Below, piece by piece: positions 9,074 through 16,914 of a stretch of 64,000 nt of DNA. Under the pieces are notes generated by a model that saw nothing but the letters and a program-made list of their open reading frames with translations, did not search any database and was not told the DNA's origin. The translations under genes and the position numbers were made by a program. The DNA comes from an unicellular cyanobacterium SU2. GTDB lineage: Bacteria; Cyanobacteriota; Cyanobacteriia; Cyanobacteriales; Microcystaceae. The stretch lies in NCBI GenBank assembly GCA_002110465.1, contig NEED01000027.1, positions 46,323 to 110,322 on the forward strand, given 5' to 3'. The stretch's first letter is position 1; every line of letters begins with the position of its first letter.

Positions 9074-9557
9074 TTTTGGCTAATCATTAATATTATTAAA
9101 GTTCTTGCTAGAGTATTTATCTACTCTCTATACTAACCTATTTAATCTTTGTTGTTGGATTTCCTGGTGTCAACCCAACCTACAAGATCGGCGCAGCCGA
9201 AGGCTCCGCGTACACGAAGTGCGGCGTAGCCTAGCGGATCGCACTAAAACACAAAGCAGGTACGTGATTGCCGATCGTCCGGTACAGTGAGGGGTTAGAA
9301 GCGGCTGAATGCCGAGCCTCTAGCAACTAACTTTCCGCTGAATAGCAGGTTGACCCAACCCAGACAAGCAAATTTGACATAACTCAAGACTATTACTCAA
9401 TAACTGACTCCCAAGGAGTAAGTAAAAACTAGCAGAAGCAACCTGAATAATCCGCATAATATAGTGGGTTAGGTTTGCTTTTGTGCATGAATACCCAGAA
9501 GCAATGCTCGAGGATTTCCTTTGACTTTATACATTGCATAAATTTAGATAAGGAAAA
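9074..9557. other. Gene-poor region with GC-rich palindromic repeat
   Basis: No gene is supported here. The segment around 9185-9241 is GC-rich with repeated gcgcagcc/ggctccgcg and gcggcgtagc elements, the kind of dispersed palindromic repeat common between genes in this group. Around 9290-9360 are further short inverted motifs of unknown meaning. A 61-codon open frame across 9105-9290 is an accident of the repeat. Confidence 0.5.
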
Positions 9558-9692
9558 GTGATTAAGCAGGAACAAGTGATCCACTTATCGTCATCGGATG
9601 CGGATAGAATTTTTAGTCTAATTGAAAATCCTCCTGAGCCTAATGACTATTTAGAGGCGGCGATCGCACAAGATCAGACTTATTTGGCGTGA
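9558..9692 (+). pseudogene. Decayed TacA/DUF1778-type antitoxin C terminus
   Basis: The frame reads VIKQEQVIHLSSSDADRIFSLI then ENPPEPNDYLEAAIAQDQ before a TGA at 9690-9692. The pattern 'VIxLSxxDxxxFxxLxxNPPxPNxxLxxA' is the toxin-neutralising C-terminal end of DUF1778 (TacA) antitoxins. The N-terminal ribbon-helix-helix DNA-binding part is missing: an in-frame TAA lies just upstream (9549-9551) and no plausible start exists. No GNAT toxin (TacT) gene follows; the next feature is a hairpin and heptamer repeat. It is a relic of a lost toxin-antitoxin module. Confidence 0.6.
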
Positions 9693-9712
9693 AACGGATT
9701 GAACTAAAATTA

Positions 9713-9759
9713 TAAGTTGGGGTTAAATAAAAATATCTATATAGATTAACCCCAACTTA
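9713..9759 (-). terminator. Long perfect hairpin downstream of the subtilase gene
   Basis: A perfect 14-bp inverted repeat (9713-9726 and 9746-9759) encloses a 19-base AT-rich loop. On the minus strand it lies about 70 bases beyond the stop of the subtilase and is followed by an AT-rich stretch. It may act as a terminator or be the remnant of a small inverted-repeat element. Confidence 0.5.
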
Positions 9760-9760
9760 A

Positions 9761-9823
9761 TATCAACTATCAACTATCAACTATCAACTATCAACTATCA
9801 ACTATTAACTATTAACTATTAAC
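9761..9823. repeat. Heptamer tandem repeat, nine units
   Basis: Six copies of TATCAAC are followed by three of TATTAAC, uninterrupted, ending six bases before the subtilase stop codon. Such short tandemly repeated repetitive (STRR) heptamers are known in cyanobacteria. The reverse complement of this unit, with variants, forms the array at 44747-44802. Confidence 0.9.
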
Positions 9824-9828
9824 TAGAA

Positions 9829-11598
9829 TCAAGCGGTTTTACCGTCTCCTTTAGTGGCTAACCAAGCTAAGCCAAAACAGAGTACAGCATTAACCCCTAA
9901 AAAGATTCGAGAAATATCTACCGAAGGCATTCCCCAAACGGCAGGATTCATGACAGCATGAACTGTTAAACACGAAGCCACCCCTAAAGAAATTCCCACC
10001 GCAAATAATTTTCCTGGACGATAACCTAATAACAAAGCTATCAAAACAAAAGGAATTAAAACACTGGCTAAAAAGGGATTTAGTAAAGAAGTTCCTTCAA
10101 TAGAATTAGCTAACTCTGGAATAGAACTTCCCATGACTCGGAAAGGCCATTGAGGCAAATCAAAAATATAGATTCCTTGTAGGAAAAATAACCCTGAACT
10201 TCCTAAAATCAATCCCCAATTCAGAGGGCTAGTCCAGGCAAAAGGAAAATAAACTCTTAAAAACCAAGCTAATAGATAAGACCCTAAAACCATTAACAAT
10301 TTAGGTACTAACGCCACCACACCGCCATCAATCCAAAAACGGGGATTAAGGTAGCCATTATCGCGCACCCAACGAAAGAAGTCACGGAAAGTAATTTGAC
10401 CTTTGAGGGCTAAGGAAACCGCCTCTCCTGCATCTAATTGTCCTGCGCCGTAGTGGTTAAAGGGATCTTCTTGAACCGTGCGAGAAGACTGTTTAAGGAC
10501 GGCTAACACCTCAGAAGGTTCTTCAATACCAGACGCTTTAATTAAAGCCGCCACACCCGCAACGTGAGGGGCAGCCATACTGGTTCCCTGGAACCCAACA
10601 AAAACCGACTCTCCTGTCTGGGGGTTAATGGTTTCTTGCAGAATTTTTCCTGTTTCGCTACCGCCAGGGGCAGAAATATCAACCCCAGCCCCATAATTAG
10701 AATAGGGTGCTTTTTGACCGGCTGCATCTAGGGCAGAAACACTAATCACTTTAGGATAACGGGCAGGATAGGAAGCCGCATTTTGGTTAGAATTTCCCGC
10801 AGCAGCAATAATAACAACGCCTTTTGAGTAAGCATAGTCAATGGCATCTTTCATCACTTGACTTTCACCGCCACCCCCAAGACTTAGATTAATCACATCC
10901 GCATCATGATCAGCAGCAAAGCGAATGGCTTCAGCAATATCAGCGACAGTTCCTCCACCACCATTAGCAAGAACTTTGAGGGGCATAATTTTGGCATGAT
11001 AGGCAATACCAGCCACCCCATACTTATTATTAGTCGATTGAGCAATGGTTCCAGCAACATGGGTTCCGTGACCATTATCATCAGAAGCATCGGTGCGATC
11101 ATTGACGAAATCGTAACCCTCGACAAATTCCGTCTGTCGTAAATCAGGAACTCTACTAACTCCTGTATCAATGACAGCAACGGTAATTCCTTCTCCTTTG
11201 CTCTCTTCCCAAGCTTTTTCGATATGAATACTATGCAGGTTCCATTGCTTGCTATAGTCGGGATCATTGGGGACTTCTAACGCATGATAAATATAATTGG
11301 GTTCGGAGTATTCAATATAGTCTTTGACAGGAGACTGTTTGATCTGGTCGAGGAAGGCTTTATCCCCTGATAAAGTGTAGATATGTTCGTCAGCCGAAAA
11401 AATACTATTGAGACTAACTGTTTTCTGATATTGTTGAGCGATCGCGCCTAATTGATCACTAATAACTGAGGTGGGGACATCTTCACGGAAATTGATCACG
11501 ACAGAATCAAACTCCCCTTGGGTTGCGAGTCCTTTAAAGTTCGATAGGGCAACCCATAGCCCGAGAATGAATAAACCCAGGAATAATAACTTTTTCAT
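9829..11598 (-). CDS. Membrane-anchored subtilisin-family (S8) serine protease
   Basis: This is an exported protease of about 589 residues. After an N-terminal hydrophobic signal there is an I9-like propeptide region, then the catalytic triad blocks: VAVIDTGV (Asp), NGHGTHVAGTIA (His) and FQGTSMAAPHVAGVAAL (Ser), with an AAAGNSNQNAASYPARYP oxyanion region between. After residue ~430 the protein continues into about five hydrophobic segments, so the protease domain would be tethered outside the plasma or thylakoid membrane. The frame extends four codons upstream to a TTG; I chose the ATG at 11598 (MKKLLFLGLFILG). It is a stand-alone gene followed by a hairpin. The substrate is unknown. Confidence 0.9.
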   Translation of the reverse strand: MKKLLFLGLFILGLWVALSNFKGLATQGEFDSVVINFREDVPTSVISDQLGAIAQQYQKTVSLNSIFSADEHIYTLSGDKAFLDQIKQSPVKDYIEYSEPNYIYHALEVPNDPDYSKQWNLHSIHIEKAWEESKGEGITVAVIDTGVSRVPDLRQTEFVEGYDFVNDRTDASDDNGHGTHVAGTIAQSTNNKYGVAGIAYHAKIMPLKVLANGGGGTVADIAEAIRFAADHDADVINLSLGGGGESQVMKDAIDYAYSKGVVIIAAAGNSNQNAASYPARYPKVISVSALDAAGQKAPYSNYGAGVDISAPGGSETGKILQETINPQTGESVFVGFQGTSMAAPHVAGVAALIKASGIEEPSEVLAVLKQSSRTVQEDPFNHYGAGQLDAGEAVSLALKGQITFRDFFRWVRDNGYLNPRFWIDGGVVALVPKLLMVLGSYLLAWFLRVYFPFAWTSPLNWGLILGSSGLFFLQGIYIFDLPQWPFRVMGSSIPELANSIEGTSLLNPFLASVLIPFVLIALLLGYRPGKLFAVGISLGVASCLTVHAVMNPAVWGMPSVDISRIFLGVNAVLCFGLAWLATKGDGKTA

Positions 11599-11771
11599 AA
11601 GTCTAACCAACTTAATCGACGCACCTGTTTAACTTTTAGAATAACCTATCTATAGCAGAACGCAGAATTAAGAGTGCAGAATTTAGAATGAATAACCTGG
11701 TCGTGACTAAATTTCACACTGGATTTTCGGTACAATAACGATAAAACTTAAAATTTGGGTTTAGGATAAAA

Positions 11772-12038
11772 ATGGCTGCTAACGTTGAAATTTATACTTG
11801 GAGTACCTGTCCTTTCTGTATTCGGGCTAAAGCCTTACTCGATAAAAAAGGGGTAGAGTACACAGAATACTGTATTGATGGAGATTACGAAGCAAAGGAA
11901 AAAATGACACAACGGGCAAATGGTCGTAGCAGTCTTCCTCAAATTTTTATTAATGATCAACCGATTGGCGGATGTGATGAATTATATTCTTTAGAATCTA
12001 TGAGTAAATTAGATTCTCTTTTGGCTAAGACAGCTTAG
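11772..12038 (+). CDS. grxC: Glutaredoxin 3 (dithiol GrxC type)
   Basis: This 88-residue thioredoxin-fold protein has the active site CPFC at residues 13-16 and the conserved SSLPQIFIND and GGCDELYSLE blocks that bind glutathione. It reduces disulfides and glutathione mixed disulfides in the cytoplasm. The window also holds the first enzyme of glutathione synthesis (55373). The gene is monocistronic; its 3' neighbour is the remnant of a TnpB element. Confidence 0.95.
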   Translation: MAANVEIYTWSTCPFCIRAKALLDKKGVEYTEYCIDGDYEAKEKMTQRANGRSSLPQIFINDQPIGGCDELYSLESMSKLDSLLAKTA

Positions 12039-12066
12039 AGAATGGGGAAATCTTCACAAGGGTTTA

Positions 12067-12215
12067 TTGACATCCTCACCCCCCTAAAAGTGGGGTGATT
12101 CCTAGACCTCACAATCTAGGTTTCTGTTTCTTAGCAGTTGCCTTCCGAGATTTACTCTCTTCAGGTCTTACACTCGCTCCACAGACTGACACCCTAAAGG
12201 GGTTCGGCAGTTTGC
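12067..12215 (-). pseudogene. Solo right end of a TnpB-type (IS200/IS605 superfamily) element
   Basis: This segment matches the 3' end of the intact tnpB at 33806 almost base for base over roughly 90 bases: both encode VSVCGASVRPEESKSRKAT near the C terminus and end KQKPRx-stop (here TGA at 12109-12111). Beyond the stop is the same terminal hairpin, with stem arms 12076-12082 and 12092-12098 and the loop CCTAAAAGT. The rest of the gene and the left end are absent, and an in-frame TAA appears just before the matching part. It abuts the LysR gene's stop codon. In this superfamily this segment is the source of the guide RNA, so it could be more than debris. Confidence 0.8.
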
Positions 12216-12223
12216 ATTAAATC

Positions 12224-13153
12224 TCAAACTTTCGCTAAAAGATTAACGGGAGGCACAGAAAATTTGGGACTTTCTTGGAGGAGATAATCTAAAAACGCTT
12301 GAGCTACTACGGATAGTTTTTTCCCTCCCAAATAAGCCACATACCAACGACGTTTAATGGGAAAATGTTCTACATCAAGTACAGTCAGTTCGCTATCTTT
12401 TCCTTCTGAAATCAGGGTATGTTGAGAAAGGATAGAAATCCCTAGCCCACCTGCGATCGCGTGTTTAATCGCCTCATTGCTTCCTAATTCTAAGCGTACC
12501 TCAACAGACACACCATGTTTATAGAAGAGATTTTGTACTGCTTGGCGCGTTCCTGATCCTGGTTCACGCATAATAAAAGCTTCTCCATCAAGATTGGCGA
12601 TAGGAATCTTTTTTTTCCCCGCTAAGGGATGGTTTCTAGGCGCAATCACGACTAAAGGATTATCAAGAAACGGTTGGGTTGATAAATCCATGCTGTCAGG
12701 GGGGTGACTCAGGACATACAAATCATCTTGATTTTCCATCATCCGTCGCTGGATTTGTTGATGATTGGTGACCTTTAAAGACACATCAATTCCTGGATAT
12801 TGTTGACAAAATGAGCCTAAAATGCGAGGAATAAAGTATTTTGCTGTGGTAATTACCGCTAATTTCAATTGTCCCTGTCTGGTTCCTTTTAAATCCGCTA
12901 CTTTCATCTCAAAGTTCTCTAACCGTTCAAAGATCTCCTGACAGGTTTGGAGTAACTCTTTTCCTGCTTCGGTTAAGTAAAGACGTTTACCAATTTGTTC
13001 AAACAAGGGTAATCCTATGGCTTTTGTGAGTTGTTTGATTTGACTTGATACCGTCGGTTGCGTTATGAATAACTCTTCTGCTGCACGGGTAAAGCTCCCA
13101 TGACGAGCCGTCGCTTCAAAAACTTTTAACTGATGCAGAGTTGCGTGAATCAC
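12224..13153 (-). CDS. LysR-family regulator, CmpR/RbcR-like
   Basis: This 309-residue protein has an N-terminal winged helix-turn-helix (residues ~5-65: LHQLKVFEATARHGSFTRAA, then TQPTVSSQIKQL) and a C-terminal periplasmic-binding-like effector domain. The N terminus and the phrase PLFEQIGKRLYLTEAGKELL closely resemble cyanobacterial CmpR, RbcR and NdhR, which control bicarbonate transporters, Rubisco and NDH-1 genes according to carbon supply. I cannot tell which it is. The start is a GTG at 13153 preceded by a GGGGGA ribosome site. It is divergent from the small gene at 13379 and near ccmO and raf1, which fits a carbon-related role without proving it. Confidence 0.88.
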   Translation of the reverse strand: MIHATLHQLKVFEATARHGSFTRAAEELFITQPTVSSQIKQLTKAIGLPLFEQIGKRLYLTEAGKELLQTCQEIFERLENFEMKVADLKGTRQGQLKLAVITTAKYFIPRILGSFCQQYPGIDVSLKVTNHQQIQRRMMENQDDLYVLSHPPDSMDLSTQPFLDNPLVVIAPRNHPLAGKKKIPIANLDGEAFIMREPGSGTRQAVQNLFYKHGVSVEVRLELGSNEAIKHAIAGGLGISILSQHTLISEGKDSELTVLDVEHFPIKRRWYVAYLGGKKLSVVAQAFLDYLLQESPKFSVPPVNLLAKV

Positions 13154-13378
13154 AGGGACTTCCCCCTTACAATAGTGTTTCGAGCTTGTTGAATTATAGT
13201 CACTTTATTCATCATAGACTAAAGACAATAATTTTTCAATTTTAGTTCGATTTATTTCTATGGTAATCGTCATCATGTTTGAAAAATGAGAACCGCAACT
13301 GTAACAAACACAACTGTTTCTCCCGAATGAAATCGTTATCCTGTGTTAAATTCTGTAAAGTTTTAGTAATAAATACTT

Positions 13379-13585
13379 ATGGCAAATTGCAACATACAAA
13401 CCTGTCCAGTCTGCGGAGTCAAGATTGAAGGAGAAGATAAGGTGATTTTTTCTTCTGGTCCAGTGGGGACCCGCGCCCGTCTTTGGGCAAGGGTTTGTAA
13501 TTATGTTCAAAAACCAGACTGTATCAACCAAGATCAAGAAGCGATTGGTTCTGTTGGTGAAAATGACTATTATCGACCTATTTAG
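13379..13585 (+). CDS. Small conserved cysteine-containing protein
   Basis: This 68-residue protein begins MANCNIQTCPVCGVKIEGEDKV. A CPVC pair near the N terminus, with further Cys residues at CNYVQKPDC, could bind zinc or an iron centre. It looks like one of the short conserved proteins of cyanobacteria, but I know no function. It is divergent from the LysR gene with about 225 bases between them and ends 22 bases before a hairpin terminator. Confidence 0.7.
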   Translation: MANCNIQTCPVCGVKIEGEDKVIFSSGPVGTRARLWARVCNYVQKPDCINQDQEAIGSVGENDYYRPI

Positions 13586-13607
13586 ATTGAGTTTAAGCTA
13601 ATGAGGA

Positions 13608-13630
13608 GGTGGGCAATGCCCACCCTACGG
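13608..13630 (+). terminator. Hairpin terminator after the small Cys-rich gene
   Basis: A perfect 7-bp stem (13608-13614 with 13618-13624) with a 3-base loop precedes a CGGTTTTT run at 13628. It lies between the convergent genes ending at 13585 and 13655. The core matches the hairpin at 8784. Confidence 0.65.
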
Positions 13631-13654
13631 TTTTTCCAATTAATTATGATTTCT

Positions 13655-14689
13655 CTACTGCATTTGACCTAAGAAAAGCCCAAACCATTGTTGGCTGTCA
13701 GTCCAGACCTCAAGCAGGTTAATCCCTTGTTTCATTAGGGTATTCTGAATTTCGCTCAGGTCAAATTTACGAGAAATTTCAGTGAGAATGCTTTCTCCAT
13801 CGGTGAAGTTTACGGTGAGATTCAGTTTTTCTAAGCGAACTTGATGCGATCGCTGACAAAATAAACGCATTTCAATGCGATTCAACTCACGATTATAAAT
13901 GGCGCGGTGTTCAAACAAACTAACCTCAAAGTTCCCATCAAAACGCCAATTAAGATGATTGAGACTGTTTAAATTAAACGCTGCTGTTACTCCTTGGGCA
14001 TCATTATAAGCGGCTTCAAGCACCTCAATCGGTTTTTGGAGATCAACCCCTAATAAAAAATAATCCGCAGGGTTTAAGGCTGAGGTCACTTGTTGAAGAA
14101 AGCGATCGCATTGTTGGGGGCTAAAATTCCCCAAGGTACTCCCTAAAAATGCAATAGTTCGCGCAGAAAATGAGGTTTTTTCTAACTTTTGTAAGGCTAA
14201 ATCGTAGGTACTCACTAACCCCGATACTTCTAGAAAAGGATAATCAACTAATAACTTTTTTGCACTGGTTTCTAGAATCGACCCACTGACATCTACAGGA
14301 ACGTAACACAAAGGATAATCTAATTGTTGATAAGCATCAAATAAAAGACGAGTTTTGGTAGAACTTCCACTGCCTAATTCTACCAATTCACAAGACCCAA
14401 TCATCTGAGCAATTTCTAAGGCATATTGTTGTAAAATTTTCCCTTCAGTTCGAGTAGGATAATATTCAGGCAACTCGCAAATTTTTTCAAACAAAATAGA
14501 GCCTTTATCATCATAAAAATAACGAGAAGGAATTGATTTATTAGAGGAAGAAAGTCCTTCAATAATATCCTTACCCTCATCGATTTTAGGATAACAATTT
14601 GACTTGAGTAAATTTTCTAGGTGTAGGCGATTTTCAAGATCTCTGAGAATCTCTGAGTGCGGATCGACTTGATGATAAAAGGCTGTCAT
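13655..14689 (-). CDS. egtD: EgtD-like L-histidine N-alpha-methyltransferase
   Basis: The 344-residue protein matches the DUF2260/EgtD methyltransferase family: IPSRYFYDDKGSILFEKICELPEYYPTRTE near residue 55, the SAM-binding ELGSGSSTKTRLLFDA, the CYVPVDVSGSIL block and AFLGSTLGNFSP. EgtD trimethylates histidine to hercynine, the first step of ergothioneine synthesis. The second enzyme, EgtB, is not in this window, so the product here may be hercynine or the partner may lie elsewhere. A TTG six codons upstream is possible, but the ATG at 14689 is preferred. It is a single gene. Confidence 0.88.
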   Translation of the reverse strand: MTAFYHQVDPHSEILRDLENRLHLENLLKSNCYPKIDEGKDIIEGLSSSNKSIPSRYFYDDKGSILFEKICELPEYYPTRTEGKILQQYALEIAQMIGSCELVELGSGSSTKTRLLFDAYQQLDYPLCYVPVDVSGSILETSAKKLLVDYPFLEVSGLVSTYDLALQKLEKTSFSARTIAFLGSTLGNFSPQQCDRFLQQVTSALNPADYFLLGVDLQKPIEVLEAAYNDAQGVTAAFNLNSLNHLNWRFDGNFEVSLFEHRAIYNRELNRIEMRLFCQRSHQVRLEKLNLTVNFTDGESILTEISRKFDLSEIQNTLMKQGINLLEVWTDSQQWFGLFLGQMQ

Positions 14690-14979
14690 AAGTCTCAATG
14701 ACTCCAACTGCTATGGTGGTCTATCTATCATCTCATCATACTTTCGGATTTTTTTGATCTCTTTTTTAGCAAATAGCTAAATTTTCTATTATTTCTTTAC
14801 TTAAATTTCTTTGACAAAGTTGTCAAAAAATGCTGCCTCTTTAACTGATAATTTTTATTGCAGTAGCAGTTTTATCACTAATCTATTTTTGCTCAAATTT
14901 TCTCGGTTACTTCTCCCTCAGTTTCATTAAAAATTGGAATTAAATTCAGTATCGATGTTGGCTCTCAAATGGTAAATCC

Positions 14980-15531
14980 TTACCCCATTGTTTGTATTGC
15001 GGTAGTAATTGTCCAGCCATCTACCAATAACAAAAATAAAGTTAATACTAATAGAATGAGATACATCCAAGGTTGGGATAAAGGACGAATATCAGTAGTA
15101 TCAATCCCTGTTTTTTCGGTAACAATATTAACCAAACGGGCAAATCCAGCGATTCGCATGGGTAATAAATAAGCTGTTTCAGCATTACGAGACACAAAAT
15201 AGTAAACCAGTCCCCCTTGGCCCGTGGTGCGTAATTTTAAATCTTCAATCTCCGACCAAGACAAAGACCATCCTTGACGAAAAAAAGAGGGAACCCACCT
15301 CGGATAAGTTACTTTTATGGTGTCTTCATCTACAATTACCTGTTCACTTAACGCCCCCACTAACGCTATGAAGCCTATGATAATTCCTATCCATAAGACA
15401 AAAGGAGGAACAGGTGCCGATGTAACCTCCGCCAGGAAGGGTAGGGGAAGGGTGAGGGAAAAATAGAGACTAATTAAAGTGATACGGATCACAGAAGAAA
15501 TGCGAAAGGTTGCACGAAAGTGGGATGACAC
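14980..15531 (-). CDS. Membrane protein of unknown function with a PH-like middle domain
   Basis: This 183-residue protein has two N-terminal hydrophobic segments (about 12-35 and 43-62), a soluble middle of about 85 residues (VIVDEDTIKVTYPRWVP, WSLSWSEIEDLKLR, YYFVSRNAETAYLLPMRI), and a C-terminal membrane helix. The middle pattern (a strand turning into WxEIxDL) resembles bacterial PH domains. The start is a GTG at 15531. It is about 290 bases upstream of egtD on the same strand, probably separately transcribed. No function can be assigned. Confidence 0.65.
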   Translation of the reverse strand: MSSHFRATFRISSVIRITLISLYFSLTLPLPFLAEVTSAPVPPFVLWIGIIIGFIALVGALSEQVIVDEDTIKVTYPRWVPSFFRQGWSLSWSEIEDLKLRTTGQGGLVYYFVSRNAETAYLLPMRIAGFARLVNIVTEKTGIDTTDIRPLSQPWMYLILLVLTLFLLLVDGWTITTAIQTMG

Positions 15532-15670
15532 GCCAATAGGTTTAAGGAAACTACTTCTTAATTCTTAACAGTTTAAGCCTTGTTTTGCAACATTTTATAC
15601 GGTTCTTCCTGGCTGTTTCAGTATCTGTGTTATACCAGAATTGTCAGGAAATAGTAACGGAGAACAAACT

Positions 15671-15886
15671 ATGTTTTTACAACACAGAGCTAGTGGAGAC
15701 CTCGTTGAAATTCTGACGGTAGACAATCTTTACGATCCCTGTCAAAGTAACATTATGGGACGGTTCCACTGCGGTGAAGAAATGCAAGATCCCGAATCTT
15801 TCCCTAAATCTGACATGATCTTTCCATCAGGAGAACCCTTACCCCGTTGTTGGGTTAATCCTGACTATCACCGACAAGCCGCATGA
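15671..15886 (+). CDS. Small conserved cyanobacterial protein
   Basis: This 71-residue protein begins MFLQHRASGDLVEILTV. It contains CQSNIMGRFHCGEE and ends PLPRCWVNPDYHRQAA. The frame is open to a TTG 30 bases upstream, but the ATG at 15671 has a well-placed GGAG 8 bases before it. It looks like a conserved short acetyltransferase-associated or stress protein of cyanobacteria, but I cannot name it. It converges with ccmO, with only 11 bases between stops. Confidence 0.7.
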   Translation: MFLQHRASGDLVEILTVDNLYDPCQSNIMGRFHCGEEMQDPESFPKSDMIFPSGEPLPRCWVNPDYHRQAA

Positions 15887-15897
15887 TCCCTTCAAGG

Positions 15898-16758
15898 CTA
15901 TTCTGGGTCATTTTCTAAGGGTTGATGATTAAGGTCGGGGTTTTGTGTTTCAATGTCCACTAGCTCTTCAATTTCTGCGGGTTTGTTGAAGACTAGGGGT
16001 TTTTTTTCTAATTCTGGCAAAGCCACTAATTCCCGTTGTCTTTCCTTCACTGTGTTAGGCATTAACATGGGTAAAGGTTCGGGCTGTTCAATCCAACAAT
16101 TAGCCACAGGGAGAGTATGTTCGAGGTCTTCTAGGAGTCGAGGAATAATCATCACCGCATGGAGTTCACCGATTTTCTCCGCCTCTTGAATTCCCGCTTC
16201 GATCGCCACGGCCACATTAGCCACGGAACCGCGAACAATCGCAGTACACAACCCATCTCCAATAATTTCATAGGAGGCTAGTTGTACATCAGCCGACTTT
16301 AACATGGCATCGGCTGCCCCTACCATCGCCGGAAATCCTCTCGTTTCGAGAAGTCCAATAGATCGGTTACTGAGGCGGCTATAACCTTGTTTTTGCTGGG
16401 CTAATTCCACTAAATGGCTTCCAATGGGAAAAACCGCTTCTAAGTTAGGCATGGGGCGAGGAATTACTAACTTAGAAATTAATTGGCCGAATTGTTGGGC
16501 TGTTTTCGCCCCTTCTTCGACTGCTAAGCGAACATTAGCCACTTTCCCCCGTACTACCGCCGTACAATGGCCACTCCCAATTTTTTCATAGCCCACTAAG
16601 GTGACATCAGCCGACTTCAACATCATATCTGCTGTGCCGACAATAGCCGGAAAACTGTGGGTAGAGATAAGACCCAAGGCACTATCGCTAGGGAGGCGAG
16701 AAGGTTCCATGTGTTGTTGCGAGGTTCTTCGTTGGTTTGAAACTGCTATTCTAGTCAT
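15898..16758 (-). CDS. ccmO: Carboxysome shell protein CcmO (tandem BMC domains)
   Basis: The 286-residue protein has two bacterial-microcompartment domains in tandem: ALGLISTHSFPAIVGTADMM... to LVIPRP (about residues 28-112) and SIGLLETRGFPAMVGAADAM... to MIIPRLLEDL (about 131-216). This is the CcmO arrangement; CcmO makes part of the beta-carboxysome shell as a pseudohexameric trimer. A Glu/Pro-rich tail follows. It is separate from any ccmKLMN cluster, which is usual for ccmO in many cyanobacteria. It is divergent from raf1, with 156 bases between, so shell and Rubisco-assembly genes share an upstream region. Confidence 0.93.
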   Translation of the reverse strand: MTRIAVSNQRRTSQQHMEPSRLPSDSALGLISTHSFPAIVGTADMMLKSADVTLVGYEKIGSGHCTAVVRGKVANVRLAVEEGAKTAQQFGQLISKLVIPRPMPNLEAVFPIGSHLVELAQQKQGYSRLSNRSIGLLETRGFPAMVGAADAMLKSADVQLASYEIIGDGLCTAIVRGSVANVAVAIEAGIQEAEKIGELHAVMIIPRLLEDLEHTLPVANCWIEQPEPLPMLMPNTVKERQRELVALPELEKKPLVFNKPAEIEELVDIETQNPDLNHQPLENDPE

Positions 16759-16914
16759 TTAAAATCAATTTTCCCCAGAACATAGCCTATAGATTGTATA
16801 GATTGCTTCAATATGATCTAGTGTATCGCGTTCTTATTAATCAATGTTGAAGATAGCTGAACTATTAGATAAATTTTAGTAATATTAAATTTGCTTAGAA
16901 CTGAATCTAAATTT
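16759..16914. promoter_or_regulatory. Shared upstream region of ccmO and raf1
   Basis: The two carbon-fixation genes diverge from this 156-base AT-rich segment. It must hold both ribosome sites and probably both promoters. I see no certain -10/-35 pair or LysR box, so only the region is annotated. Confidence 0.4.

Noticed and set aside
9105..9290. 61-codon plus-strand open frame
   Set aside because: Its sequence is made of GC-rich palindromic repeat units; no start context and no protein-like pattern.
9290..9480. Possible structured small RNA in the gene-poor region
   Set aside because: Some short inverted motifs are present, but no match to tmRNA, RNase P, SRP or 6S RNA landmarks and no clear terminator.
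9761..9823. Possible CRISPR array
   Set aside because: The units are 7 bases with no spacers. This is a simple tandem repeat. No CRISPR array or cas gene was seen anywhere in the window.
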